A stretch of DNA of 64,000 bases from Actinoplanes lobatus (GTDB lineage Bacteria; Actinomycetota; Actinomycetes; Mycobacteriales; Micromonosporaceae). The position numbers were made by a program, and so were the translations under genes. Shown here piece by piece: positions 35,735 to 44,748 of the stretch; position 1 is the stretch's first letter; each line of letters starts with the position of its first letter. The notes under the pieces were generated by a model. It saw nothing but the letters and a program-made list of their open reading frames with translations. It was not told where the DNA came from and did not search any database. The stretch is from assembly GCF_014205215.1 (NCBI RefSeq), contig NZ_JACHNC010000001.1, forward strand, positions 8,738,501 through 8,802,500. Direction: 5' to 3'.

Positions 35735-37588
35735 TCAGAAACCCTCTCCGGTCTCGGCGTCCACGCTGGTCCCGGTGACCGTCTCGCCGTCGATCGTGGT
35801 GGTACGGGTGGCGACGTCCAGCCGCGGCGCCGGGCCGGGCACCTCGGCACGGCTCAGCACGCCGACCTGGGTGCCGTCGGCCAGCACGATCCAGCCGCCG
35901 TTGACGTTGGCGCCGCCGACCCGGCCGGCCAGCCGGTACAGCCCGGACGGCTTGCGCACCACGCCGATCTCGAAGCGGTGGGTGGCGCCCTGGACCGTCA
36001 GCTCACCGGCCGCGCGGCGGGCGTCGAACAGGCCGGTGATCTTGCTTTCCTTCTTGCCCGTCAGGTTGAGCAGGCCGTTCTGGGCGGTGCCCTTGAGCCA
36101 CACCTCCAGCCGGTCGCCGTCGCAGACGTAGGCGATCGCCACCCCGTCCCGGATCGAGATGGCCAGCGTGCCGGCGTCGTCCTCGACCTTGCCGGCCAGG
36201 GTGACCCGCAGCCGCTCGGCGCTCGGCGTGTTCAGCGGCGGCAGGGCCACCTCGGTGGTCGGCGGCAGGGTCGCGGCCGGCGCGGCCGACCCGGTGGCCT
36301 CCACCGGTGACACCTTCGGCGGCACGCTCACCTGGGTGACCAGTTGGCTGGAGCGTTCACCGGCGTTGGCGGTCATGTTGATACCGGCCAGGACCGCCGC
36401 GGCCACCACGGCGGCGGCCAGCGTGATCAGCGGACCCCGGCGCCACCGGGACCGCTCACGCGGCGGGGCGGGCGCCGGCGGGTACGGCCCGGTGCCGGGC
36501 AGCTGACCTGCCCAGCTGCCGATGGTGTCCCGCTGCCCCGGTGCTCCCGGCGTCACGAACGCGGCCCGCGGCGGCTGCCGGACACCGGCGTTCGGGTCCC
36601 CGAAACCAGCCGGCGGCGGCTGCCCGGCACCAGGACCCGGCCCTGGGTCGGCGAAGGCGGGACGCGGCGGCTGCGGCGGGGCGGGCGGCGGGAACTGCGG
36701 CTGCGGCAGCTGCGGCGGCGGGAACCCGAGCGGCAGCGTGGCCGGCTCAGGATCATGGTCGGTTACCGGCCCCGGCGCCGAGAACCCGGCAACCGGAGCA
36801 GGCGGCGCGAGCGTACCCGTACCCCCGAAAGACGCACCCACCGCGAACTGCCGCAGATAGGCCGCCACCCGCCGGGCCGGCGGCCGTCGCCGGGGATCGG
36901 CGGCCAGACAGTCCCGCGCCACCGGCCCGAGCGGCCCCGGCAGCGCCGACGGATCCCCGGTGGCCCGCCCGGTGGTCATCTCCAGCAGGAGCACGCCGAG
37001 CGACCACACGTCGGCCGCCGGTGTCGGCGCCGCGCCCTGGAAGATCTCCGGGGCGGTGTATCCGGGCGTCCCGCCGGCCGCGCCCCGATCGGCGTCGTTG
37101 AGCAGCACCGCCACCCCGAAGTCGGTGATCCGGATCTCCGGCGGCGTGGATCCGCGGCGGACCAGGATGTTCTCCGGTTTGAGGTCGAGGTGCACGACGC
37201 CGTGCTCGTGTGCGGCGGCCAGCGCGGCGGCGGCCTGGGCGGCGACCGTGACGACCTCGCCGGGGGTGAGCCGCCCGCCGCGCATCGACAGGTAGCGCCG
37301 CAGGTTGGGGCCGTCGACGAACTCCATCACGAGGGCGAGGGTGCCGCCCTCCACGATCAGGTCCCGCAGCCGCACGATCGACGGATGGTCGAGGGCGCGC
37401 AGGGCCGCCTCCTCACGGAGGAACAGTTCCCGGACGCGGCGGTCCCCGGCGAGTTCGGGGCGCAGGAGCTTCGCGGCCAGCGGCACGCCGCCGTGGCGGC
37501 TCGTCGCCCGCCGCACGACAGCCATCGCGCCGCGGCCGATCTCCTCGTGCAACAGGTATTCCCTGCCGAGTGGTTCCTGACCGGCCAT
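35735..37588 (-). CDS. Membrane-anchored Ser/Thr protein kinase (PknB-like)
   Basis: A 617-residue receptor-like kinase. The kinase domain (about 8-250) has the Gly loop EIGRGAMAVV, ATP Lys40 (PLAAKLL), catalytic Asp135 (VHLDLKPEN, with Leu in place of the usual Arg before Asp), DFG Asp156 (ITDFGVA) and the TPGYTAPE activation end. A Pro-rich linker (about 260-380) leads to one transmembrane helix (385-403) and a beta-rich extracytoplasmic domain of about 190 residues without PASTA repeats. The non-RD form suggests regulation without activation-loop clamping. ATG 37588 follows AAGGGG. Adjacent to the DUF6529-like gene. Confidence 0.92.
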   Translation of the reverse strand: MAGQEPLGREYLLHEEIGRGAMAVVRRATSRHGGVPLAAKLLRPELAGDRRVRELFLREEAALRALDHPSIVRLRDLIVEGGTLALVMEFVDGPNLRRYLSMRGGRLTPGEVVTVAAQAAAALAAAHEHGVVHLDLKPENILVRRGSTPPEIRITDFGVAVLLNDADRGAAGGTPGYTAPEIFQGAAPTPAADVWSLGVLLLEMTTGRATGDPSALPGPLGPVARDCLAADPRRRPPARRVAAYLRQFAVGASFGGTGTLAPPAPVAGFSAPGPVTDHDPEPATLPLGFPPPQLPQPQFPPPAPPQPPRPAFADPGPGPGAGQPPPAGFGDPNAGVRQPPRAAFVTPGAPGQRDTIGSWAGQLPGTGPYPPAPAPPRERSRWRRGPLITLAAAVVAAAVLAGINMTANAGERSSQLVTQVSVPPKVSPVEATGSAAPAATLPPTTEVALPPLNTPSAERLRVTLAGKVEDDAGTLAISIRDGVAIAYVCDGDRLEVWLKGTAQNGLLNLTGKKESKITGLFDARRAAGELTVQGATHRFEIGVVRKPSGLYRLAGRVGGANVNGGWIVLADGTQVGVLSRAEVPGPAPRLDVATRTTTIDGETVTGTSVDAETGEGF

Positions 37589-37747
37589 CCCGTTACCCCT
37601 TGCCATTCAGATCGGCTATGCGCCACCGACTGTCATAACCACGTTGATCTTTTCCCGGTTCACGGCGTCGCCCATCAATTCATGACATTGTTCTAGTGGC
37701 CGTGCAGTCATCGCAATCTTCTTCACACATACACATGATGCCGATCA

Positions 37748-38260
37748 ATGTGGACCACCATGATGTCGATAAACACCAAGCTCACGTACGCCGAGGTCGG
37801 CGCCACCCGGGAAGCGCTCCTGCCGTCGGGGTACAAACACGTGCGCCGCGACGTCGACATCGGCGCCGGACAGGAGACGTTCGACCGGGCCGCCGCCGCG
37901 CTGCTGCATTGGCGGATGCACCGGGCCGCCGGGATCGACGTCACGGCGTCCGGTCCGGCGACCCCCGGTCAGCCGGTTCTGCTGCGGTTCGGGGTGGCCG
38001 CGCCGGTCCAGGTGGTCTACCGCGTGGACCAGCCGGACCGGCAGGGATTCGCCTACGGCACGCTGCCCGGACATCCCGGGCGCGGCGAGGAGGCGTTTCT
38101 CGTACACCTGACCGGAAGTGGCCGGGTCCGTTTCCGGATCACCGCGTTCTCCCGGCCGGCCACGCCGCTCGCCCGGCTGGGCGGCCCGGTGACCCGCCTG
38201 ATCCAGGCGTACGTCACCAACCGCTACGTCTCCGCCCTCCGCGACCTGTCCGGCCGGTGA
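37748..38260 (+). CDS. DUF1990 family protein
   Basis: A 170-residue cytosolic protein with the DUF1990 pattern: LTYAEVGATREALLPSGYKH at the start, FDRAAAALLHWRMHRAAGI in the middle, and a YGTLPGHPGRGEEAFLV strand pair. C-terminal helices and LIQAYVTNRYVSAL follow. The role is unestablished. ATG 37748 has no strong ribosome site, and ATGs at 37760 and 37763 are alternatives. Monocistronic. Confidence 0.85.
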   Translation: MWTTMMSINTKLTYAEVGATREALLPSGYKHVRRDVDIGAGQETFDRAAAALLHWRMHRAAGIDVTASGPATPGQPVLLRFGVAAPVQVVYRVDQPDRQGFAYGTLPGHPGRGEEAFLVHLTGSGRVRFRITAFSRPATPLARLGGPVTRLIQAYVTNRYVSALRDLSGR

Positions 38261-38328
38261 CCGCCGCCGCGAAGAGGCCCACGTCACGGCGCTAAGGTGC
38301 TGGTCGGAGCCGAACGACGGGGAGCAGG

Positions 38329-38769
38329 ATGGACGACCACCGGTGGATGGGCCACGCGATCGAGCTGGCGCATCGCTGCCCCGCGTCGACATCCGCGTTC
38401 TCGGTCGGGGCGGTCATCGTCGATCCGGACGGCCGGGAGCTGGCCGGCGGCTGGTCCCGCGACTCCGACCCGCGGGTGCACGCCGAGGAGTCCGCGCTGG
38501 TCCGGGTCGGTGACCGGGCCCGGCTGCGGGGCGCGACCATGTACAGCACATTGGAACCCTGCTCGAAACGCGCCAGCCGCCCGCACGCCACCTGCGCCGG
38601 TCTGATCATCGCGTCCGGGATCCCCCGGGTGGTCATCGCCTGGCGTGAGCCCGACCTCTTCGTGACCTGCGAGGGCGTCGCGCTGCTGATCGCCGCCGGC
38701 ATCGAGGTGGTCGAGCTGCCCGAGTTCGCCGCGGCGGCACGTGCGGCCAACGCGCATCTCGCCCTTTGA
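38329..38769 (+). CDS. Cytidine/RibD-type deaminase
   Basis: A 146-residue zinc deaminase. The HAE motif is His51-Ala-Glu53 (VHAEESAL), and the second zinc motif is Cys78...Cys89 in LEPCSKRASRPHATC. Spacing and the R-x-x-R-P insertion resemble the deaminase half of RibD more than cytidine deaminase. No reductase domain is attached, and it is not in a riboflavin operon. It may act on a modified pyrimidine or specialised metabolite. ATG 38329 follows GGGGAGCAGG. Confidence 0.85.
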   Translation: MDDHRWMGHAIELAHRCPASTSAFSVGAVIVDPDGRELAGGWSRDSDPRVHAEESALVRVGDRARLRGATMYSTLEPCSKRASRPHATCAGLIIASGIPRVVIAWREPDLFVTCEGVALLIAAGIEVVELPEFAAAARAANAHLAL

Positions 38770-38946
38770 CCCCTTCATCGGTACGGGCTACGAAGCGGTT
38801 CCGCCGATCGGCTACGGCCGGGCGGCCCGTCCCGGCCGTCGCCCGCTTCCGGGCGTAAGTTTTTCCGTCCGGCGCTGAACGCCGCACCCCGTCGACGCGT
38901 ACTCACTGTTACCAGGCTCACGGCCGTTATCGGTGAGGAGAGACCC

Positions 38947-39222
38947 ATGACAGTCCAGGAACTGCAGCATCGGGAGGCCCAGCACCACTCCGGAGCGATC
39001 GTGCGCAGCCGCCGTTTCGCGACGCAGTTCGAGGTGGACGGGCATGTGCTGACACTGGGCGTGGAACCAGGCGTGCGCGGCGGCCTCTACTACCTGCCAA
39101 GTACTCCCACCTGGGACGACGGCACGCCGGTGCCGCGCGACATCGTGGCCGGCATGCAGAACGTGATCGAGGAGGTCGAGCGGTTCTGGGGCCACTGGCC
39201 GGAGTTCCGCGCGGTCCTCTGA
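38947..39222 (+). CDS. Small conserved protein of unknown function
   Basis: A 91-residue cytosolic protein, beta-rich first half (FATQFEVDGHVLTLGVEPGV), then an amphipathic helix (MQNVIEEVERFWGHWPEF). ATG 38947 follows GGTGAGGAGAG. No family recognised. Confidence 0.6.
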   Translation: MTVQELQHREAQHHSGAIVRSRRFATQFEVDGHVLTLGVEPGVRGGLYYLPSTPTWDDGTPVPRDIVAGMQNVIEEVERFWGHWPEFRAVL

Positions 39223-39307
39223 CGACCGTTCCCCACCCCGCTCGCGGGGCGCATCGACGACGGTTACTGATCGTGATTTGTCAGAGGCGCCCGGTACCGT
39301 CCCGGGC

Positions 39308-40798
39308 ATGACGGATCAGCTTCATGTCGGCGACGTGGCGGCCACCCCGCTGCCCGGTGGCGGCTACGGCGCCTGCCAGATCAGCGAGATCACCGGCGAG
39401 CACGTGACGCTCCACGCGCTGGACTGGTCCGGGCCACGGCCACCCGAGCCGGCGGACCTGCATGACGCCGGTCTCGTGCACCTCGACCACCACTCCTGGA
39501 CCGGTCGGATCGCGCAGATCTCGGTCTTCCCGCAGAACCATCCGATGCCACCGGATCTCGAGTGGATCGGCAATCTGCCGGTGCCGGCCGGCGTCCCGGC
39601 GGGCGGCACCGGCTTCTCCGGGTGGCAGTCCCCGGTCGCCGACATGGTCCGTCAGCGACGCTGGGAGCGGCTTCCCGAGCCGGTGCGGGCGGCCTACCGG
39701 GCCTTGCGCCCGCCCGAGCCGGTCACCGCCGATCTGGGCGCCGGGCCGGTCACGCTGACGACCGCCCTCGGGCATCTCGACCTGCGCTCCGGTGACATCC
39801 CGGTGCCCGCGTCCGGCCCGGTGGACTGGAGCGTCCTCGACCGGCTGCCCCGATGCACGCAGATCACCTGGTCCGGGCCCGATCGCGGGCTCACCGCGGC
39901 GCTGGCCCGGCATCCGCTGGTCAGCGGGGTCAACTGGTTCGGCGCCCCGCCCCTGATCGACCTGAGCGAGACGTCGGTGCTGTCCCTGCGGGCCTCCGGT
40001 GACGATCTGCGGGAGATCCGGCTGCCCGCCGGCGCGCACCACCTGGATCTGGGGCCGACCGGGTCGCGGTGCACGGTCCGGGCCGCCGACCGGGGCCGCT
40101 GGCTGCGACTGGCGCTGTTCCTGGTCACCCCATCGACACCGGCGCCGTCCGGGCTCGACGGGGTGCGGCAGGTGTCGCTGACCGGCGCGGGCGTGCTGTC
40201 CGCCGCCACCGTGGCCGGCCTGCGCGAGACGCACACGTTGCGGCTGCACTGGTCCGGGCCACCGGGCCGCCTCGACGATCCCGCGGCGCTCGCCGGCCTG
40301 CCCGGCCTGCGGCTGCTGGAGATGGTCGACGCGTACGGCGTGGACGCCGGCCTGCTGACCCACCTGCCGGGTCTGCGGCACCTCGACATCCACGGTCTGC
40401 GCGGGTCGGTGGCCAAGGAACTGCGGGCGCGCCTCCGGCGTACGGATGTGGGGTTGTCGCTGGCCGGCGCCAAGACGGACCGCTGGCTGGCCGCCAACAT
40501 GGACAACCCGTTCCGCGACTGGGCCGACGACGACCCGAAGGCCGGCGCGGCCGCCTGCACGGCGTTCGCCGTCGCGCTGCGGGCCGTCGACCGCCTGCCC
40601 GCCACCCGGACTCCCGCCGACGCCGAGCCGATCCTGCGCGCCCTGGTGGAGGCGATCAACCAGATCGACGAGAAGTGGGGAATCGTCGACACGCTGCGCC
40701 GCGAGGAGGCCGGAGACGCTTTTGCCACCCTGGCCACCCGGGCGGGCGTCCCCACTCCGACCACAGACGACTGGTTCGACACGTGGCGCGATTTCTGA
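39308..40798 (+). CDS. Imm26-like / repeat-bearing protein of unknown function
   Basis: A 496-residue soluble protein. The N-terminal 60 residues (HVGDVAATPLPGGGYGACQI, then WTGRIAQISVF) look like an Imm26-type immunity beta-barrel. Residues about 130-390 form leucine-rich, LRR-like strands of irregular length (LPGLRLLEMVDAYGV, LPGLRHLDIHGL). The C-terminal 100 residues are helical (ADAEPILRALVEAINQIDEK). The fusion suggests a binding or immunity role. No toxin neighbour is seen. ATG 39308 was chosen because an upstream in-frame start lacks a ribosome site. Confidence 0.55.
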   Translation: MTDQLHVGDVAATPLPGGGYGACQISEITGEHVTLHALDWSGPRPPEPADLHDAGLVHLDHHSWTGRIAQISVFPQNHPMPPDLEWIGNLPVPAGVPAGGTGFSGWQSPVADMVRQRRWERLPEPVRAAYRALRPPEPVTADLGAGPVTLTTALGHLDLRSGDIPVPASGPVDWSVLDRLPRCTQITWSGPDRGLTAALARHPLVSGVNWFGAPPLIDLSETSVLSLRASGDDLREIRLPAGAHHLDLGPTGSRCTVRAADRGRWLRLALFLVTPSTPAPSGLDGVRQVSLTGAGVLSAATVAGLRETHTLRLHWSGPPGRLDDPAALAGLPGLRLLEMVDAYGVDAGLLTHLPGLRHLDIHGLRGSVAKELRARLRRTDVGLSLAGAKTDRWLAANMDNPFRDWADDDPKAGAAACTAFAVALRAVDRLPATRTPADAEPILRALVEAINQIDEKWGIVDTLRREEAGDAFATLATRAGVPTPTTDDWFDTWRDF

Positions 40799-40858
40799 CC
40801 AGCCCAACCCCTCCAACGACCGAACGGCTCAACCGAAGCGCGACCGTCCAGCGGGGGG

Positions 40859-41737
40859 TCAGCGGGCCTGGGCCTGCGTCTGGAGCTGCGCCACCACGGC
40901 GGTGACGGTGTCGGCCGGGATGGCGAAGCCGAGGCCCACGCTGCCGGTGCTCTCACCGGAGGTGGCGATCGCGACGTTGATGCCGACCACCCGGCCGGAC
41001 GTGTCGACCAGCGCACCGCCGGAGTTGCCCTGGTTGATCGCGGCATCGGTCTGCAGCAGGCCGGTGAGCTTCTCGCCGCCGGTGTCGACGCTGCGGTCGA
41101 GGGCCGAGACGATGCCCGACGTGACGGTTCCCTCCAGGCCGAGCGGGGCGCCGAAGGCCAGCACCGTGTCGCCGACCGCCACACTGTCGTCGGTGGCGAA
41201 GGTGACCGGGGTGAGACCGGACAGGCCGGTCGCCTGGACCAGGGCCAGGTCGTGGGTGGCGTCGGTGGCGATCACCCGCGCCGGAACGGTCTGCCCGGTG
41301 GACAGGCGCACGCTGACCGTGCCGTCCGCCGCGACCACGTGGTTGTTGGTCAGGATCAGGCCGTCCGCACTGAGTGCCACGCCCGAGCCCAGCGACGACG
41401 AGCGGGCGCTGTCGACGAGCACGGTCACGACGCTCGGCTGTACCTTCGCCACGATCGGCGCCAGATCCCCGGTCTCGGTGATCGTGGCGGCCGCGGCGGA
41501 GGCCGGCGTGCCGCCGTCGATCAGGTAGTGCCCGGCGAGGAACGCGCCGCCGCCACCCCCACCGGCGATCAGGGCCAGGATCGCCGCGCCGCCCGCGATC
41601 CGGCGCTTCCAGCGGGGGTCCTTGGGCGCGTTCCACATCACCGGCGGGAGACCCGTCGGCGGAAGGTCGTAGGCGACACGCTCGCCGGCGTCGCGGGTCC
41701 GGTCGTCCAGGGCGGGGCGGCTCAGCAGGTCGGTCAT
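40859..41737 (-). CDS. Membrane-anchored trypsin-like serine protease (S1C/DegP type, no PDZ)
   Basis: A 292-residue protein with a 45-residue cytosolic segment, one transmembrane helix (about 46-70) and an extracytoplasmic chymotrypsin-fold domain. The catalytic triad is His133 (ILTNNHVVA), Asp163 (ATHDLALV) and Ser239 (NQGNSGGALV). The HtrA-type D-x-A-I-N-Q-G-N-S-G-G block is complete, but the protein ends after the protease domain, so there is no PDZ domain. It is likely a quality-control or signalling protease at the outer membrane face. ATG 41737 follows GAGGGC. Confidence 0.92.
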   Translation of the reverse strand: MTDLLSRPALDDRTRDAGERVAYDLPPTGLPPVMWNAPKDPRWKRRIAGGAAILALIAGGGGGGAFLAGHYLIDGGTPASAAAATITETGDLAPIVAKVQPSVVTVLVDSARSSSLGSGVALSADGLILTNNHVVAADGTVSVRLSTGQTVPARVIATDATHDLALVQATGLSGLTPVTFATDDSVAVGDTVLAFGAPLGLEGTVTSGIVSALDRSVDTGGEKLTGLLQTDAAINQGNSGGALVDTSGRVVGINVAIATSGESTGSVGLGFAIPADTVTAVVAQLQTQAQAR

Positions 41738-41871
41738 GCCCTCGAGGTTCCGCTCCGATCTTGTTTCGAGCCGGTGAGCCGTCTGTGACTTCGCTGTACG
41801 CCCGGTAGCCCTTCCGGGTAGCCCCGGCGCGGCGGCTCGCATGTGCGCCGCGGATGTCTAGGGTCGGCCGG

Positions 41872-42252
41872 ATGCTGCTCCCCAACCTTCCCCCGAGCGC
41901 CCCACCCGCTCCGCCGACGGTGGCCCCGGCGCGCTCGGCCATCGCGGTCCGGCCCGGCGGATCGACCTCGGAGACGACGGCCGCACCGCCCGTCGCCGTC
42001 GCCGTACGCGTCCGGCCGGCCCCGGTGGCGCAGCTCAGCGACGTTCTTGCGGACCGGCCCGGCCGGCCGGAATCGTCGACCGCCGGCGTTGCGGTTTCGC
42101 ACAGTTCCGAGGCTTCTTTCAAGAAGTTCACAGGCGGCCGGATCGGGCGCCCGCGGCCGTCGGTGGAGCGACGGCCTTTCGGGCCGACCATCAGCGAGCC
42201 CGCGGCGGCACTGCGCGGTCCCCGGCCGGCCGGCCTCCAGGAGGCCCGATGA
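41872..42252 (+). CDS. Pro/Ala-rich low-complexity protein (uncertain)
   Basis: A 126-residue frame starting MLLPNLPPSAPPAPPTVAPA, disordered, with no domain. Support comes from high G/C third positions, a 4-bp ATGA overlap with the lipoprotein gene downstream, and lack of a better gene in the interval. The opposite strand also has an open frame, but it would begin inside the divergent protease promoter. It could be a spurious frame. Confidence 0.4.
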   Translation: MLLPNLPPSAPPAPPTVAPARSAIAVRPGGSTSETTAAPPVAVAVRVRPAPVAQLSDVLADRPGRPESSTAGVAVSHSSEASFKKFTGGRIGRPRPSVERRPFGPTISEPAAALRGPRPAGLQEAR

Positions 42253-42782
42253 GCAACCTCGCCGACAAGCCGGCCGGCCCACTGCGGCGACGGAGCGTAG
42301 TGGGACGCGGCGGGCTGGGCAGGGCCGGGCTCGTGGTCCTGGCGGTCGTGCCGTTCCTTTCGGGCTGTGTGGGCGCTTCACCCGTACCGGAATGGAAAGA
42401 TCCGCAGCCGATCGGCGCGACACCCAGCGTGACCGGCCCGGTGGCCGCGGTGGGCAGCGCGGGGACCGGAATCGGCCCGACCGGCCCGGTGGCCGCGCCG
42501 GGCAGCCCGGGCGCTGTGACCGGCCTCGCGCCCGTGACTGACGGCGGGGCCCAGGCGGTGACCGGCGGCGAGTTCCTCGACGCGGTGCGCGGCGAACTGC
42601 CCGCCGTGGCGATAGACCGGCGCGCCGAGGAGATCACCGAATTGGGCGGCCAGGCGTGTTCCTCCCTGGCGGCCGGCAACGATCGCGCCGAGGTGGCCGC
42701 CGAACTGACCGAATTCGGTCTGGAAACAGCGGACGCCCGGCGTCTCGTGACGCTGGCCCGAAAGAATCTCTGCCAGTCCTAG
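42249..42782 (+). CDS. DUF732-like lipoprotein
   Basis: A 177-residue envelope lipoprotein. A basic 25-residue lead, hydrophobic core and lipobox VPFLSGC give lipidated Cys40. A Gly/Pro-rich linker with repeated T-G-P-V-A-A follows. The C-terminal 70 residues have the DUF732 pattern with two Cys (GGQACSSLAAG and ARKNLCQS) likely disulfide-bonded. AGGAGG precedes ATG 42249, which overlaps the preceding frame. A strong hairpin at 42842-42880 ends the unit. DUF732 proteins are mycobacterial/actinomycete secreted proteins of unknown role. Confidence 0.75.
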   Translation: MSNLADKPAGPLRRRSVVGRGGLGRAGLVVLAVVPFLSGCVGASPVPEWKDPQPIGATPSVTGPVAAVGSAGTGIGPTGPVAAPGSPGAVTGLAPVTDGGAQAVTGGEFLDAVRGELPAVAIDRRAEEITELGGQACSSLAAGNDRAEVAAELTEFGLETADARRLVTLARKNLCQS

Positions 42783-42841
42783 GATCACCGGACGACCGAG
42801 TCCGGGCCAGGCTCGGACCGGCCGCGACCGCCGGGCCCGGA

Positions 42842-42880
42842 TCGTGCGCTGATCGTCGCCCGCTTCCGATCAGCGCACGA
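42842..42880 (+). terminator. Hairpin downstream of DUF732-like gene
   Basis: Perfect 14-bp arms TCGTGCGCTGATCG (42842-42855) and complement (42867-42880) with an 11-bp loop, 60 bp after the stop at 42782. No T tract. Confidence 0.65.
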
Positions 42881-43008
42881 CGCGTTACCTCTCACGGGTG
42901 GATCGGCCGAAAGTCGTAGCCGCGCACAGCTTCTGGAGACGGCAGGCAGATGTTCGGCACAGGTCCCGCCGAGATGCTGGGTTCATCACGACGCATCGGG
43001 AGGTCACG

Positions 43009-43290
43009 ATGTCAGCACGAGGAATGCTCAGCGTGGTCGGCAGCGCGGTCGGCGGTCTGATCGGCTGGAACGAGCCGGTCCCGCCGGCCGATCCGGAGGT
43101 GCTGCGTGCCCTCTTCGCCGACCTGGGTGTCCGGATCGCACCGGACGATGCCCAGTTGGCGGAAGCAGTCCGTTATTTCCAGATTCGGACCGGCCTTCCG
43201 GCCGACGGCGAGGCGGGCCCGCGGACGGTCCATCTCCTCAGCCGGTACGCCGCGGAGGCGCGCGAACTGTCCAGGATCCGGGCCGCCTGA
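43009..43290 (+). CDS. Peptidoglycan-binding-domain mini-protein
   Basis: A 93-residue protein. After a short hydrophobic Gly-rich start, residues about 30-85 match a peptidoglycan-binding domain 1: LRALFADLGVRI, then AVRYFQIRTGLPADGEAGPR, then TVHLLSRY. This three-helix fold binds glycan strands or acts as a protein module. There is no clear signal peptide. GGGAGG precedes ATG 43009. Single gene. Confidence 0.75.
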   Translation: MSARGMLSVVGSAVGGLIGWNEPVPPADPEVLRALFADLGVRIAPDDAQLAEAVRYFQIRTGLPADGEAGPRTVHLLSRYAAEARELSRIRAA

Positions 43291-43353
43291 CCCGGCTGCG
43301 GGCCTCCAACGGGTGATGCCGGTGCGGTTCCGGCGTGGCTAGGGTGAGGCGCG

Positions 43354-44058
43354 ATGAGCGATCAGTTGATCACCTACTACGACGACGCGACCGGCGAGCG
43401 TACCGGGCTGACCGCCGCCGAGCTGGGCGTCTGGGTCGCGGCGACGGCCGCGCTGCTCGGCGGGGAGTGCGGGCTGCGCCGCGGCAGCCGGGCCGGGGTG
43501 CTGCTGCCGCCGCACTGGCAGACCGCGGCCGTGCTGCTCGGGGCGTGGGCGGCCGGGATCGAGGTGTCGTTCCGCGGGTGGGGAGCGGCCGGGCTGGACC
43601 CGGACACCGGTCCGGCTCTGGACGTGACGTTCGTGGAGCGGCGCCGGGTCGGCAGCTGGCTGGAGGATGTGCCGCCCGCGCCGTACCAGTTCGTGCTCGG
43701 CCTGGCGCCCGGCGGCGCGCCGAGCCCGGATGTTCCGCTCGGCTATCGCGACTTCCCGCCCGCGGCGCGGGCCCATCTGGGCACGCCGCCACCCTCGGGC
43801 GGGGTCGCGGTGGGTGAGGCGGCGACGGTCGACGGCACGACCTTCGGGGAGTACGGTGCGGCCGCGGCCGCCGTGGCCGGAGCGCGCGGGATCGTGGCCG
43901 GGGATCGGGTGCTGGTCGACACGGCGGCCTGCGAGGAGCCGCTGATCTGGCTGATGGCGCCGCTGACCGCCGGGGCGTCGATCGTGCTGTGCAGCAACAT
44001 GGACCGGTCCCGGTGGGACGACCGGATCACGTCCGAAGGAATCACCCGTTTCCTCTGA
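43354..44058 (+). CDS. TIGR03089 family protein (AMP-ligase-like N-terminal fragment)
   Basis: A 234-residue protein of the actinobacterial TIGR03089 family, which resembles the N-terminal part of acyl-AMP ligases without the ATP-binding P-loop or C-terminal domain. Recognisable blocks are LITYYDDATGERTGLTAAEL, RGSRAGVLLPPHWQTAAVLLG, and the end MAPLTAGASIVLCSNMD. It is too short to be a working adenylating enzyme. Its role is unknown. It lies upstream of a methyltransferase gene. Confidence 0.85.
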   Translation: MSDQLITYYDDATGERTGLTAAELGVWVAATAALLGGECGLRRGSRAGVLLPPHWQTAAVLLGAWAAGIEVSFRGWGAAGLDPDTGPALDVTFVERRRVGSWLEDVPPAPYQFVLGLAPGGAPSPDVPLGYRDFPPAARAHLGTPPPSGGVAVGEAATVDGTTFGEYGAAAAAVAGARGIVAGDRVLVDTAACEEPLIWLMAPLTAGASIVLCSNMDRSRWDDRITSEGITRFL

Positions 44059-44101
44059 TGGTCGGCTTCCACATTGGATGCGGCTGCCGTACGGTCCGCG
44101 C

Positions 44102-44704
44102 ATGGAGGTTTTCGATCAACTCGCTGAGAAGTATCAGGGTGAGCACAGCCATAATCCCGTCCAGAACGCGCTCGTCCAGCGGCTCGGCGATCTACTGCCG
44201 GCCGGTGCCGCGGTGCTCGATCTGGGCTGCGGTACGGGTGTGCCCACCGCCAAACTGCTGACCGAATCCGATCACAAGGTGGTCGGTGTGGACATCTCCG
44301 AGGGCATGCTGCGGCTGGCCCGCGAGCAGGTGCCGGCCGCCGAGTTCGTGCACGCCGACTTCGCCGAACTGCCCGCCGACTTCGGCCGGTTCGAGGCGGC
44401 GACCGCGTTCTTCTCGCTGCTCATGCTCTCCAAGGAGCGGATCGAGAAGACCCTCGACCGCATCGCCGGCTGGCTGAAACCGGGCGGCTACCTGGCCATC
44501 GGCATGGTCAACTTCGACGGTGACAGTCTTCCGTTCGAGTTCCTGGGCGTGCAGGTCACCGTCTCCGGCTACCTGCAGGACGACCTGGCCGCGGTCGTCG
44601 AGGCGCACGGTTTCACCGTGGTCAGCATCGAGACGGTCGAGTTCGTCCCGCCCGGCGGTCCGGCGGAGAGCCAGATCTTCGTGCTCGCCCAGTTGCCGGC
44701 CTGA
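44102..44704 (+). CDS. Class I SAM-dependent methyltransferase
   Basis: A 200-residue methyltransferase. Motif I is VLDLGCGTG (38-46), followed by the acidic strand VVGVDISEGML, motif II region ATAFFSLLML, and motif III LKPGGYLAIGMV. A C-terminal beta hairpin follows, with VTVSGYLQDDLAAVV. The substrate-binding part is short, typical of small-molecule methyltransferases. The in-frame ATG at 44102 is chosen because the first helix starts there. Substrate unknown. Confidence 0.88.
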   Translation: MEVFDQLAEKYQGEHSHNPVQNALVQRLGDLLPAGAAVLDLGCGTGVPTAKLLTESDHKVVGVDISEGMLRLAREQVPAAEFVHADFAELPADFGRFEAATAFFSLLMLSKERIEKTLDRIAGWLKPGGYLAIGMVNFDGDSLPFEFLGVQVTVSGYLQDDLAAVVEAHGFTVVSIETVEFVPPGGPAESQIFVLAQLPA

Positions 44705-44748
44705 ATCCGGTTCCGAGGTCGCGGGACGCTGCTGTTAGCGTCCCGCGC

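Noticed and set aside
39281..40816. A 511-codon antisense frame opposite the Imm26-like gene
   Set aside because: Gln/Arg/Gly-rich without domains; the plus-strand frame has recognisable structure and a sensible start.
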